This document shows, in pieces, positions 18,318 through 27,791 of a stretch of 64,000 nt of DNA. Where the stretch lies: assembly GCA_947455595.1 (NCBI GenBank), contig CANGOP010000014.1:20771-84770 (forward strand). The letters are read 5' to 3'. The stretch comes from Gammaproteobacteria bacterium (lineage in GTDB: Bacteria > Pseudomonadota > Gammaproteobacteria > Steroidobacterales > Steroidobacteraceae). Below the pieces are notes generated by a model. The model was not told the DNA's origin. It saw only the letters and a program-made list of their open reading frames with translations, and searched no databases. Position 1 is the stretch's first letter, and every line of letters begins with the position of its first letter. The position numbers and the translations under genes were made by a program.

Positions 18318-19067
18318 TTGTTGGTGGCTAATCTCATGGACGATCTGCCGTTGCGTCTCGTCTTCACCCACGCGCGGTACGTGGTGGTGGCGAAACCGAG
18401 TGGCGTAGCGGTGCACCGCACGCGCGGCAGTCATGGCGTGCCCCTCTTACAGCGGCTACGCGATCAACTCGGCCAAGCCGTCTATCCCGCCCACCGCTTA
18501 GACCGCGGGACGTCAGGTGCCCAGATCATGGCCCTCGACGCGGATGCGCAGCGACAGCTCGCCCATCTCTTTGAGTTAGGTCAGATCGCTAAAACGTATC
18601 TCGCCGTTGTGCGGGGTTGGCCACCGGCGACATTACTGATCGACCATCCGCTGCGACGGCTCGATGATGATGGGGTCGCGCTTGCCGATGGGCGCCGCCA
18701 AGAGGCCCGCTCGCGCGTCACGAGCCTCTCGACCACGGAGATCCCCGTAGCACTCGACCGATTTCCGACCACCCGATACGCGCTGGTTCGCGTGGAGCCC
18801 GATGAGGGCCGCCGTCACCAGGTACGTCGCCACCTCAAACAGGTCAGTCATCCCATCATCGGTGACACCACCTACGGCAAGGGACTGCATAACCGCTTCT
18901 TTCGAGAGCAATTTGGAGCGGATCGACTACTGCTACACGCCCATCACTTGCGCTATCCGGACCCCTTTGACGGCATCACACGCACGGTCATCGTCGAACC
19001 GCCGGCTGACTTTTCGCAGCCGGCCCAGGCGGCTGGTTTAGACCTAGGCCTGAGCGCACTCACATGA
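18318..19067 (+). CDS. truC: RluA-family pseudouridine synthase, TruC-like
   Basis: RNA-modifying enzyme of 249 residues that isomerises uridine to pseudouridine; this short S4-less type resembles TruC, which acts on tRNA position 65. The catalytic motif [10 protein letters not shown] has Asp62. [23 protein letters not shown] is the conserved C-terminal block. AGGAG at 18307-18311 is correctly spaced for the TTG at 18318; ATG at 18336 is the alternative. It overlaps the next gene by 4 nt and begins a four-gene operon. Assignment to TruC rather than another RluA-type enzyme is moderately sure. Confidence 0.83.
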   Translation: MLVANLMDDLPLRLVFTHARYVVVAKPSGVAVHRTRGSHGVPLLQRLRDQLGQAVYPAHRLDRGTSGAQIMALDADAQRQLAHLFELGQIAKTYLAVVRGWPPATLLIDHPLRRLDDDGVALADGRRQEARSRVTSLSTTEIPVALDRFPTTRYALVRVEPDEGRRHQVRRHLKQVSHPIIGDTTYGKGLHNRFFREQFGADRLLLHAHHLRYPDPFDGITRTVIVEPPADFSQPAQAAGLDLGLSALT

Positions 19068-20005
19068 CGCAACGTTGGCTCGCGATCGTGAACCCCACCG
19101 CCGGAGGCGGACGCGCGGGACGTCGATGGCAGGAGCTGGCCCGCGCGTTGCGAGCCTGTGGAGTGTCTGTGGAGGCTGTCCAGACGACAACCGCGGGTGA
19201 GGCCACCGCGTTGGCACGCGAGGCTTCTGGTCGCGTTGGCGGGCTGATTGCCGTGGGTGGCGACGGCACTGTCCACGAGATCGTCAACGGCCTGCCGCTG
19301 GAGCGACCGCCGCTGCTGGCCGTAGCCCCCTATGGTACGGGCAATGACTTTGCGCGCGGACTGCGACTACCCGCCGCTGCATCCGCCTTGGCCACGCTCA
19401 TCGCGACGCGTCGTGCGATAGCACGACGTGTCGGTGATATACGCTACGGCCCGCCCGGCGACGAGCAAGTACGACGCTTTATCAATGGCGTCGGCGTCGG
19501 GCTCGACGCGGCGGTACTCGAACGGCTGCCCACCCGAGGCCCACGGACGGTGGCGTACGTGATCGGCACGTTGCGCACGCTGCGTCACTTTCGCGCCGCC
19601 GACGCCGTGGTCTCCTGGGGTGGAGAGACCCACCGGGGTCGTTTCCTGTTGCTCTATGCCGGTTTGGGCACCCACGCCGGTGGCGGGATGCAAATCACGC
19701 CGCATGCGGGCGAGCGATCCGATTCGCTGGCCCTCACGCTGATTCCGGAGGCTCCGCTCGCGCAGATCCTACGGCTACTGCCTCGGCTGTACGCCGGCAG
19801 CCTTCACCGGGTGCCCTGGCTGACGTGCGCGCACAGTCCACAGCTCCACGTTGAGGCGGGCTCCTTAACGGTCGAAGCCGACGGACAGTTACTGGGGCGG
19901 GGGCCGATCGCCGTGTCGATCCGTCCGGAACGATTGAGCGTAATCGCCGCGCACGGCCAGGAAGGGGATAATGAAGGTCTGTCCACTGTGGTAGATCCCC
20001 TGTGA
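19064..20005 (+). CDS. YegS/diacylglycerol-kinase-like lipid kinase
   Basis: Predicted lipid kinase of 313 residues. The family ATP-binding block [18 protein letters not shown] (about residues 60-77) and [15 protein letters not shown] are intact, and the N-terminus [18 protein letters not shown] is typical. Members phosphorylate diacylglycerol or related lipids at the inner membrane. It overlaps truC (ATGA) and the following patatin gene (GTGA), so it is translated together with a phospholipase-like protein, which suggests lipid turnover as a shared theme. Confidence 0.86.
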   Translation: MTQRWLAIVNPTAGGGRAGRRWQELARALRACGVSVEAVQTTTAGEATALAREASGRVGGLIAVGGDGTVHEIVNGLPLERPPLLAVAPYGTGNDFARGLRLPAAASALATLIATRRAIARRVGDIRYGPPGDEQVRRFINGVGVGLDAAVLERLPTRGPRTVAYVIGTLRTLRHFRAADAVVSWGGETHRGRFLLLYAGLGTHAGGGMQITPHAGERSDSLALTLIPEAPLAQILRLLPRLYAGSLHRVPWLTCAHSPQLHVEAGSLTVEADGQLLGRGPIAVSIRPERLSVIAAHGQEGDNEGLSTVVDPL

Positions 20006-22194
20006 ACCTGCGCGCTTTCCTGCAACCGTTTGTCGTCGCCATGACGCTTGGCGTCGCGTCATTACCGGCGTCTTCGCAGGCCGACCAAACGTCGCGCCCT
20101 AAGACCTGTCTCGTTCTGTCCGGGGGTGGCGCTCGAGGTATAACCCACATCGGTGTCATCAAGGTCCTCGAGGAATTGCACGTTCCCATCGATTGCGTGG
20201 TGGGCACGAGTGCCGGCGCCATCATCGGCGGCGCCTATGCCGCCGGCGCATCCCCTGCCGACATTGAATCCCTGATCACACAGGCCGACTGGGATCTGCT
20301 GCTGTCCGATCAACCGCTGCGTGAAGCGCGTTCGGTGTACACCAAAGAGGTCGAGCGTGAGCACCTACTGAGCGCCGAAATAGGCACGCGCGCCCGCGGC
20401 TTGACGCTGCCGCGCGGCCTTGTGGCAGGCCAGCACCTGCAGTACTTCCTCCAGCGACTGATAGCGCCGAGTCGGGGTGGCGACTTTGATCGACTTCCCA
20501 TTCCCTACCGAGCACTCGCCACCGACTTTGAGAACGGCCGTCTCGTGGTCCTCGAGAAAGGAGACCTCGCCGCTGCGATTCGAGCCTCAATGTCGGTGCC
20601 TGGCGCGTTTGCGCCCGTGGAGATTGATGGTCACGTGCTGGTCGATGGCGGCATCGTGCGCAATATTGGCGTCGATGTCGCTCGCGAACTCGGCGCAGAG
20701 CGCCTCATTGTTGTCAACGTTGGCACGCCCCTTATGAAGCGTGCCGAGATCGACTCTCTGGTGAATTCTGCCGATCAGATGCTGCGGATTCTCACGAATC
20801 AGAATGTCGAAACGTCACTTGCGCAATTGCGGCCAGATGACGTGCTGATTGAGCCGGCACTGGGCACGCTCTCCTCAACCGACTTCGCCAATGGATACCG
20901 TTGGATCCCCGCTGCGGAGACGGCAACTCGTCGCAGTGCGCGCGAACTGGCGACGTTTGCGCTCGCTCCCGATGCTTATGATGCGTGGAAAGCCCTGCAA
21001 CGTGTCGCCAGAACGGAACCGTTACCGCATCACATCGAGATCGATGTTGCGGGCCTCAAGCATGTTCCGCAGGCGGCGATTACTGCGACAGTGGGCGCGG
21101 TGCCAACCGACGTAGACGCCACCATTGGCGCGCTATTGGCAACTGACGACTTCGAAACGGTGAAGGGGGTCGTCAAGAACGATGAGCGGGGTACGACGCT
21201 CGTACTGGAACCGATCGAGAAGCCTTGGGGCCCCGATTACTTGCGAGCCGGGATACAACTCAATACCGACTTTGCCGGCGACAGTCATTTCCTTGTGACA
21301 GTCGATCATCGCGCAACCTGGCTCAATACGCAGGGTCTTGAGTGGCGCAATCGAGCAAGCTTCGGGCATATCAACGCCCTGCGCTCGCAGCTACGAATTC
21401 CGATTGACGGCGCACGGCAGTGGTTTATCGCGCCCGAACTGTCCGTTTCAGAACGTCTACGAGATATCTATTTGGATGGCGTCGATGCGGCTCGCTATCA
21501 ATTACGGGACAGTTCCGGTTCCGTGCTTCTAGGACGGACACTCGGCATTTTTGGTGAATTCGTGATCGGCGTAGAACGGGGACAGGACACCACTCGCCTC
21601 GCCATCGGTTCTGCGGTACTGCCGCCGGGCAGTCTGACCACCGGTGTCTTCCGTGCGGGTCTCACACTGGATCGGCTCGATAACCTCGACTTCCCCACCC
21701 ACGGCTATCTGCTGCAGTCGGATCTGCGGATCGCCGATGGTGCCCTCGGTAGTGACAAGCCTTATCGTCGTTGGTCGACTGAGTACTCTGCCGCCTTCGG
21801 TGGCCATAATGCGAGCATCCTGCTGACCGCGCGCTATCAAACCGCACGATCGAGCAGCCTTCCGCTCTCTCAGGCATTTGCACTCGGTGGTTTCCTGAAC
21901 CTATCGGGACTCGCCCAGGAGCAACTGCTCGCGAATGACGTTGCATTTTTACGAGCCATCTACCGAACGCGCTTCCTGCACGGCAACAGCCTGGTGCCCG
22001 ACCTGTACGCCGGCGTCTCGTTGGAAGCTGCCGACCTGCATCGCCCCTTCGACCCATTAGGGACGGTGCATCTTTTCAGCGGTTCATTCTTCCTATCCGC
22101 ACAGTCGGTCTTGGGTCAGTTGTACCTCGGCACGGGCGCGGCGAGCGGTGGGCATGGCGCGATCTATCTCACCGTGGGTAGACCGTGGCCCTGA
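20002..22194 (+). CDS. Patatin-like phospholipase with POTRA and beta-barrel (PlpD type)
   Basis: Outer-membrane or surface lipase of 730 residues. After a signal peptide, the patatin domain has the oxyanion motif [10 protein letters not shown], the nucleophile motif [10 protein letters not shown] and the catalytic Asp in [16 protein letters not shown]-like segment follows (about residues 350-400), then a Bac_surface_Ag/Omp85-type barrel from about 410 to the C-terminus, with [19 protein letters not shown] and the end [10 protein letters not shown]. This order is that of type Vd autotransporters such as PlpD. The start is GTG at 20002, overlapping the kinase stop. The enzymatic substrate is predicted phospholipid. 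Confidence 0.88.
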   Translation: MNLRAFLQPFVVAMTLGVASLPASSQADQTSRPKTCLVLSGGGARGITHIGVIKVLEELHVPIDCVVGTSAGAIIGGAYAAGASPADIESLITQADWDLLLSDQPLREARSVYTKEVEREHLLSAEIGTRARGLTLPRGLVAGQHLQYFLQRLIAPSRGGDFDRLPIPYRALATDFENGRLVVLEKGDLAAAIRASMSVPGAFAPVEIDGHVLVDGGIVRNIGVDVARELGAERLIVVNVGTPLMKRAEIDSLVNSADQMLRILTNQNVETSLAQLRPDDVLIEPALGTLSSTDFANGYRWIPAAETATRRSARELATFALAPDAYDAWKALQRVARTEPLPHHIEIDVAGLKHVPQAAITATVGAVPTDVDATIGALLATDDFETVKGVVKNDERGTTLVLEPIEKPWGPDYLRAGIQLNTDFAGDSHFLVTVDHRATWLNTQGLEWRNRASFGHINALRSQLRIPIDGARQWFIAPELSVSERLRDIYLDGVDAARYQLRDSSGSVLLGRTLGIFGEFVIGVERGQDTTRLAIGSAVLPPGSLTTGVFRAGLTLDRLDNLDFPTHGYLLQSDLRIADGALGSDKPYRRWSTEYSAAFGGHNASILLTARYQTARSSSLPLSQAFALGGFLNLSGLAQEQLLANDVAFLRAIYRTRFLHGNSLVPDLYAGVSLEAADLHRPFDPLGTVHLFSGSFFLSAQSVLGQLYLGTGAASGGHGAIYLTVGRPWP

Positions 22195-23033
22195 AAGACG
22201 CCCGCCATGCCCGCGGACGCCTCGCTATCGGCGTGCTCGTCGCGTTAGTGCTCGTGCATTTGCTGGCCGTCGGTGCGTACTACACGCAAGCGCGCCAGCA
22301 ATCCCTGCTCGTGCGCACCCTCGAGGCACGTGAGCAATGGAAAGCTGGTGAATTAGAGGCCGCAGCATCCCTGTACCGTTCCATCCTGCGTGATCGACCG
22401 GCCGTTTCATGGCCACTGATCCTGATCCGGCAGTTCCCAGAAAATGCTGACCTGTGGTACCTGCTCGGTCGTGTGGAATCTGACCGCGCCAACGTCGATG
22501 CCGCGTTACAGGCATACGCCAAAGCCATCACAGTCGGCGGCCGGGGCGCGCGCGAAACACGTGAACTCCTGCTCATTCATGGGCGGTTATCGGAATTGCT
22601 CGCCTTCGCCAACGAGCGCTTGGCCGTTGATCATCTCTCTCCGCAACCCCTGAAAGATCGCGCTGCGGCCGAATTGGAAATGGGTCAAGCAAGCGGTGCC
22701 ATGGATGATTATCGAGCCGCCTTGGACCGATTGCCCGCCTGGCGTCAACAGACCGATCCGGCAGCGCCTTCGAGTCTGTCGGGCGAAGAGGCGGACTTGT
22801 TAAACCTGTATGCGGCGGCCGCCTTGGCCGCGCACGCACGCTCCGAGGCAGAACGGGCCTGCATGGAAGTCACGAATCGACAGGGAAAGCGTGCGCAACT
22901 CGATCGACTATGTCACGCGTTGATTGCTCACGACGATGGACGGGATGCCGATGCCCGTCGCCTGCTCGCCGGCTATTTACCGCCAGCCAGTGAGCACGAA
23001 TGGCTCACTCGGGGACTAGTGAGCGAGCCTTAA
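22185..23033 (+). CDS. Membrane-anchored TPR-repeat protein
   Basis: Protein of 282 residues of unknown specific role. An N-terminal TM helix (about residues 12-33, GVLVALVLVHLLAVGAYY) anchors it, and the rest has tetratricopeptide-like helix pairs, for example ADLWYLLGRVESDRANVDAA and LKDRAAAELEMGQASGAMDD. TPR domains bind other proteins. GTG start at 22185 overlaps the patatin gene end by 10 nt, so it is the fourth gene of the truC operon and may help assembly or function of the barrel protein. Convergent with the next gene. Confidence 0.72.
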   Translation: MALKDARHARGRLAIGVLVALVLVHLLAVGAYYTQARQQSLLVRTLEAREQWKAGELEAAASLYRSILRDRPAVSWPLILIRQFPENADLWYLLGRVESDRANVDAALQAYAKAITVGGRGARETRELLLIHGRLSELLAFANERLAVDHLSPQPLKDRAAAELEMGQASGAMDDYRAALDRLPAWRQQTDPAAPSSLSGEEADLLNLYAAAALAAHARSEAERACMEVTNRQGKRAQLDRLCHALIAHDDGRDADARRLLAGYLPPASEHEWLTRGLVSEP

Positions 23034-23046
23034 GACAGCGACAAGA

Positions 23047-23997
23047 TTATCCGGATCGGTTGGACGAACTGACCAATGCGGCGATCCGGATCGCCGTACT
23101 CAACGCCTCAAGACCTTCTCGGCCCCCGACGAGCGGTGCCGCACCGGTGCGGATGGAGTGGGCAAAGGCTTCGATCTCCGCCTTAAGGGCATCGCCCTGT
23201 TCATAGGTGCGCTCGTCGATGGCAACCTGCGGCATGCCCGACTCACTCACTTCGCCACTCTTGCGAATCACCGTCAGGACTTTTTGCCCTAGATCCACAG
23301 ACACGTAGCGCTCGTCATCGAAAATCCGCAACTTGCGCTCCGTTTTCAGGCTCACGCGACTAGCCGTGACGTTAGCCACACATCCAGACTCGAATCGGAT
23401 GCGCGCATTGGCAATATCGATATCGTCAGAGAAGACCCGCGTACCGATCGCATCAATATCCGTTATCGGCGAACGTACGATGCTCTGGATCAGATCGATA
23501 TCATGAATCATCAGATCCAGCACAACGCTGACATCCGTGCCGCGCTGCTTGAAAGGCGCCAAGCGCGCTGACTCGATAAACCTTGGCGCAGCAACCAAAC
23601 CCTCGGTTGCCCGCACCGCTTCATTGAAACGTTCCAGATGTCCGACCTGCAGGACTCGACCCACCCGCTCAGCCACCGCGATAAGGTCAGCTGCCTCTCC
23701 GACGGTCGTCGTAATGGGTTTCTCGACGAGCACGTGGATTCCCGCCTCCAGACACTCCCGGGCAATCGCGTGATGAAACGGCGTTGGCGTCACGATCGAA
23801 ACGGCATCGACGCGCCCCAACAACTCGCGCCAATCCGCGACCGCATCAACCCCTAATTCTTGTGCCACAGCATCGCGCGCAGCCGGCGTGGGATCCGCGA
23901 TCGCAACGAGTTCGCAGCCCGGCAACGCTTTCCACTTCTGAGCATGAAAACGCCCGAGATAGCCGACTCCGATAACGGCTGCGCGGATATTGGCCAT
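23047..23997 (-). CDS. Gfo/Idh/MocA family oxidoreductase
   Basis: NAD(P)-dependent sugar-type dehydrogenase of 316 residues. The N-terminal Rossmann motif is AAVIGVGYLGRFHAQKW, and the family EKP motif is present in GIHVLVEKPITTTVGEAADL (Lys of EKP is catalytic). The middle part DLMIHDIDLIQSIVRSPITD is the conserved GFO-IDH-MocA C-terminal signature. Relatives act on free sugars, inositol or nucleotide sugars such as UDP-GlcNAc (GnnA), but no lipid A or sugar-nucleotide gene lies nearby, so the substrate stays open. Single gene, convergent with the TPR gene. Confidence 0.85.
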   Translation of the reverse strand: MANIRAAVIGVGYLGRFHAQKWKALPGCELVAIADPTPAARDAVAQELGVDAVADWRELLGRVDAVSIVTPTPFHHAIARECLEAGIHVLVEKPITTTVGEAADLIAVAERVGRVLQVGHLERFNEAVRATEGLVAAPRFIESARLAPFKQRGTDVSVVLDLMIHDIDLIQSIVRSPITDIDAIGTRVFSDDIDIANARIRFESGCVANVTASRVSLKTERKLRIFDDERYVSVDLGQKVLTVIRKSGEVSESGMPQVAIDERTYEQGDALKAEIEAFAHSIRTGAAPLVGGREGLEALSTAIRIAALVSSSNRSG

Positions 23998-24208
23998 GCG
24001 AGTTACCTACTCTCTAGCTGATTGATCGATCTACCATTATGCAGGAGTCGCGCCTGCTCGTGACTGCGGCGAACGCTGATCACAACCCGCGACGATCGCG
24101 ACCGATGCTACCGCCCCCGTCACAGACGACAGATGAAGTGTTAAGGTCACGATTCCCACGACGACTCGGATGACGGTCGTCGACTGAGCCTACGAGGAGA
24201 ACTCCGCA

Positions 24209-25405
24209 ATGACGTTGGATGTGAACGCCGCAACAGCCGCCTATGTGGACGCCATGGGACCTGAACGCCTGGCGCGATCCGTCGCCTATACGACGGGTAG
24301 TCATTGGATTCTGCTCTGGTCGCTATTAATCACTATCGTGGCAGCATGGCTGATTGCCCGCAGTGGCGTCCTGACGCGCAGGATCATCCGCCGCGACGGC
24401 AGTCCCAACAAGACCGCCCTGTTGAGTGCCGCAGCCTTTCTGATCCTGAATTCGCTGATCACCTTGCCGTGGACGATCTATACGGACTGGAGCCGTCAGC
24501 ACGCCTACGGACGCTCGAGCCAACCGTTGGGTGATTTTCTCGGTCAATGGGCCTTGGGGACGGTCATCTCAACGGTGATCGGCGCCCTGCTGATCACCGT
24601 GGTGTACCTCTTCTTGCGCCGAACCGGCAGACGTTGGTGGCTGTGGGCAACGGCAACGGTGACTGCTGCAATGGCGGTGCTGTTACTGGCCGCCCCCGTC
24701 GTCATCGAACCGCTCTTTAACAAGTTCGAGCCCTTGCCCGCGGGTGCCGTTCGGGATGCGCTGGTGCCCATGGCTATCGACGCGGGTGTCCCGACGGACC
24801 GGATCTTCGTGTACGACGGCTCGCGCCAATCGAATAATTTCACGGCGAATGCCGGCGGCATCGCGTCTACGGCGCGCATCGCCGTTTCCGATGTAGCCTT
24901 TAAAGATGCCACGCTGGCCGAAGTTCGGGCCGTGACTGGACACGAGATCGGGCACTACGTGCTCCAGCACACCCTCTGGGGCATCCTGATGATGACCCTG
25001 CTCACGCTCGTGAGTCTTCGGATCGCAGAACGGGCTTACCCGGCCATTGCTCGGCGCTTCGGGGTTCAAGCCCCGCTGGCGGATCCAGCCGGTCTGCCCG
25101 CACTTTTGGTTACCCTCTCGCTTGTGAGTTTCATCGCCACGCCCTTTATGAGTTCGATGTCCCGACACTTCGAGTCAGCGGCCGATCGATACTCGCTCGA
25201 GCATGTGAATGAGCCCGATGGATTGGCGACGGCACTGGTCAAGACGGCCGATTACCGCAATCCGCGCCCGAATTGGCTTGAGGAGGTCATCTTTTATGAT
25301 CACCCGTCGGTCGAGCGTCGTGTTCGGGAAGGTATGGCGTGGAAAGCCGCGCATCCGGCAGCCCCGCCGAGTGACCCGACCGACGGCGCGTCCACCGAAC
25401 ATTAG
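24209..25405 (+). CDS. M48 family membrane zinc endopeptidase (Ste24-like)
   Basis: Integral inner-membrane protease of 398 residues. The zinc motif HEIGH is at residues 245-249 (VRAVTGHEIGHYVLQH) and the third ligand Glu is in HFESAADRYSL near residue 327. Several TM helices precede the active site (about 33-50, 70-90, 113-136, 146-165), as in CAAX prenyl protease 1 relatives. ACGAGGAG lies eight or so bases before the ATG. Role is probably membrane protein quality control. A second, clearly different M48 gene lies at 36521. Confidence 0.88.
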   Translation: MTLDVNAATAAYVDAMGPERLARSVAYTTGSHWILLWSLLITIVAAWLIARSGVLTRRIIRRDGSPNKTALLSAAAFLILNSLITLPWTIYTDWSRQHAYGRSSQPLGDFLGQWALGTVISTVIGALLITVVYLFLRRTGRRWWLWATATVTAAMAVLLLAAPVVIEPLFNKFEPLPAGAVRDALVPMAIDAGVPTDRIFVYDGSRQSNNFTANAGGIASTARIAVSDVAFKDATLAEVRAVTGHEIGHYVLQHTLWGILMMTLLTLVSLRIAERAYPAIARRFGVQAPLADPAGLPALLVTLSLVSFIATPFMSSMSRHFESAADRYSLEHVNEPDGLATALVKTADYRNPRPNWLEEVIFYDHPSVERRVREGMAWKAAHPAAPPSDPTDGASTEH

Positions 25406-25419
25406 GACGAACGCCAACT

Positions 25420-25704
25420 ATGGCCAAATCGACGCTTAATCTAGGCTTGGAAGTGAAGCGGGCGCTGCTCGGCATCGGTCTTGGATTGCTGTTCGTACCG
25501 GCTCTGGTGTTCGCTTTCGGGCGGATTGCGCTCGGTCCGTACGAAGGCACGCTCGGCGGATTTCTGGGAACGCTCTATCTAGATCTTTTCAAGGGCGCGC
25601 CCGGCGCAGTCGGGCTCGTACTCGGCCCTTATGGGCTGGTGGTACTCTGGCGCCTCACCCGAGCACTCGCGGAGCGCGCCGGCCGCTCAAGGCCGGCGCG
25701 CTGA
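25420..25704 (+). CDS. Small membrane protein of unknown function
   Basis: Ninety-four residues with two hydrophobic stretches (about 15-34, GIGLGLLFVPALVFAFG, and 60-78, GAVGLVLGPYGLVVLWRLT). I do not recognise a family. It starts 14 nt after the M48 protease stop and is on the same strand, so it is probably co-transcribed. The 3' end of the coding region forms the left and right arms of a perfect hairpin. Confidence 0.65.
   Translation: MAKSTLNLGLEVKRALLGIGLGLLFVPALVFAFGRIALGPYEGTLGGFLGTLYLDLFKGAPGAVGLVLGPYGLVVLWRLTRALAERAGRSRPAR
25674..25701. terminator. Perfect 11-bp hairpin between convergent genes
   Basis: Left arm 25674-25684 (GCGCGCCGGCC), 6-nt loop, right arm 25691-25701 (GGCCGGCGCGC), immediately before the stop codon of the small membrane protein gene and a few bases from the end of the convergent M28 peptidase gene. 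No T-run follows, but position and symmetry fit a bidirectional transcript end. Confidence 0.55.
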
Positions 25705-25708
25705 TTGA

Positions 25709-27352
25709 TCAGTGAGCCTGAGCGCGACTGGCGTCGCGGATCGCTTTAAATTCGCTCTTTGGGTACCACTCAGGCCAATGACGGTCATTGGCCACCCGCG
25801 CCCCTACGGCATGCAGTAACTGCAGATCTTCGAGGATTCCAGACACATCCCAGTCGGCAGAGTATTCATCCGACGGCTTGTGATAGCGATTGGCCGTATA
25901 GTCATCCTTGAATGCTTGTCCATAGCCCGCCGGATGAGTGACCGCATCGATACCCGTCTCGGTATACAGGGATGGCACGCCGTGCTTGGCCAAGTTGAAG
26001 TGATCCGAGCGGAAGTAATGACCCTTCTCCGGTTCTGCGTCCGGACGGATGACGCGACCCTGCTTCGTTGTCGCTTCCTTCAAATAGTCCTCGAGTTCTG
26101 AGGCGCCGTAGCCGACAACTTCAATGTCGTGCATGCGTCCGATCGGAAACATGGCGTCGATATTGATCGCCGCTGCTGTCTGACTGAGTGGGAGCACGGG
26201 GTTTTGGCCGTAGTAAGCCGAACCGAGCAATCCGGACTCCTCAGCGGTGACCGCCACAAACACCACCGAGCGATCCGGCCGCTTGCCGGCTTTGAATGCC
26301 TTGGCAACTTCCAGAATACCCGCGACACCGGTCGCATTATCGACAGCACCGTTGTAGATCGTATCGCCAGTGCCACCCGAATCTTTGGAATTCCCGAAGT
26401 GATCCCAGTGCGCCATGTAGAGCACATATTCCTTCGGGTGCTGGGCGCCAGGCAGTACGCCCACCACGTTGGCCGACTGCGTGCGTCGTACGGTATTCTT
26501 CAGGTTGACCGACGCGGTCAGATTGAGAGGCACAGGCTTAAAGCCTGGCTTCGTGGCCGCCTTCTCCATCGCATCCAAGTCGAGGCCTGCCAAACTGAAA
26601 AGCTTGCGCGCTGACTCGTTGCTGACCCAACCCTCAACGGCCGCGCGCGCCGCGTGCCCGTCAGCGGCATCCGGTTCCAGTAAGGGACCCGTATTGCTGT
26701 TTCGAACGACATCCCAGCCGTAGGCAGCGGGACCCGTTTGGTGAATGATGAGGGCGCCCTCGGCACCCTGCCGCATCGCCTCTTCGTACTTGTAGACCCA
26801 ACGGCCGTAATAGGTCATGTTCTTGCCCCGGAACAAAGTCGCATCACGGTAGCCCGGGTCATTGACGAGGATGACGGCCGTCTTGCCGTGCATGTCAACG
26901 TCGGCATAGTCATCCCAACCATATTCGGGCGCGTGAATGCCGTGCCCCACAAACACCATCGGGCTCTGCGCTAATTCCGCGGTAGGGCGCACTCGTCGTG
27001 TCCAGACAACTGCGTCGTCCGCATAGGCGAGCGACAACTTCCCCGCTGATCCGGCGATCTCAAGGCGGGCGGACGGATCCGCCTTGATCTCGACGAGCAT
27101 GACCGGCTGACGGTAGCCGTTCGTGAGACCTGGCTTCAGACCGAGCGCGCGGAACTGGCCTTCAATCCAATCTAGGGCACGGGTTTCGCCAATCTGTCCG
27201 GGCTTACGCCCCTCGAATTCGTCGGAGGCCAGCGTGGCAACCGAGGCGCGGAAGCCCGCTTCGGTCATGCCCTTCGGCGCAGCCGCAGCGACTGCCAGAC
27301 CCATGACACACAGCGGCGCCATCAGACGCAGTGCCGTTCGGAATGAATTCAT
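25709..27352 (-). CDS. Exported M28 family aminopeptidase
   Basis: Co-catalytic zinc peptidase of 547 residues with an N-terminal signal peptide (LRLMAPLCVMGLAVAAAA). A protease-associated (PA) insert lies in the middle (about 140-270, with EGALIIHQTGPAAYGWD). Zinc ligands are seen in MAHWDHFG, an Asp in NGAVDNATGVAGILEVAKAF, the Glu pair in VAVTAEESGLLGSAYYG, and the last His in SDHFNLAKHGVPSLYTETG. It probably trims N-terminal residues from peptides in the periplasm or outside the cell. The upstream small membrane gene is on the same strand. Confidence 0.9.
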   Translation of the reverse strand: MNSFRTALRLMAPLCVMGLAVAAAAPKGMTEAGFRASVATLASDEFEGRKPGQIGETRALDWIEGQFRALGLKPGLTNGYRQPVMLVEIKADPSARLEIAGSAGKLSLAYADDAVVWTRRVRPTAELAQSPMVFVGHGIHAPEYGWDDYADVDMHGKTAVILVNDPGYRDATLFRGKNMTYYGRWVYKYEEAMRQGAEGALIIHQTGPAAYGWDVVRNSNTGPLLEPDAADGHAARAAVEGWVSNESARKLFSLAGLDLDAMEKAATKPGFKPVPLNLTASVNLKNTVRRTQSANVVGVLPGAQHPKEYVLYMAHWDHFGNSKDSGGTGDTIYNGAVDNATGVAGILEVAKAFKAGKRPDRSVVFVAVTAEESGLLGSAYYGQNPVLPLSQTAAAINIDAMFPIGRMHDIEVVGYGASELEDYLKEATTKQGRVIRPDAEPEKGHYFRSDHFNLAKHGVPSLYTETGIDAVTHPAGYGQAFKDDYTANRYHKPSDEYSADWDVSGILEDLQLLHAVGARVANDRHWPEWYPKSEFKAIRDASRAQAH

Positions 27353-27376
27353 GCCACCTCCAGAATAATGCGGCCG

Positions 27377-27664
27377 TCAACGCGGCCAGTAATGCCAGAT
27401 GAGCCCGGCAACCGTGAGTGTCGTCGCCGCAACGGCCCAACCACGCCACGCTCGATCCCGCAGAACGCCCAGAAAAGCGTAGGTCGACACAAACGCCAGC
27501 GCAAGAAACAGGAAGAAACTCTGCAGGAGGGGACTGTATTCCCGAGCCAACGACGGGTAATCGTGGCTCATGAGCAAAAAAACCACGAGGACCATGGCCA
27601 ACCCGATCGAAATCGTGACCGCAGACCCCATAATGATCCCCATCAGGACGGCCAAAGGGGTCAT
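27377..27664 (-). CDS. Small membrane protein of unknown function
   Basis: Ninety-five residues with three hydrophobic helices (about 2-28, 44-64, 70-90). The start at 27664 (MTPLAVLMGIIMGSAV) is chosen over the frame start at 27733 because the extra residues are polar and unstructured. It lies just upstream of the M28 peptidase gene on the same strand with a 24-nt gap, so co-transcription is likely. No family recognised. Confidence 0.6.
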   Translation of the reverse strand: MTPLAVLMGIIMGSAVTISIGLAMVLVVFLLMSHDYPSLAREYSPLLQSFFLFLALAFVSTYAFLGVLRDRAWRGWAVAATTLTVAGLIWHYWPR

Positions 27665-27791
27665 TTGAGGGCCCCGGTGTCGTCCGACTTGATCCGAATG
27701 CCCCTGTTCCCTACCCTGACAACCATGCTTCACCTCGAAATCGCGACGCAGGACGCGCCTCGCCCCACCTGCAGGGCGCTAGTTTAACCTC

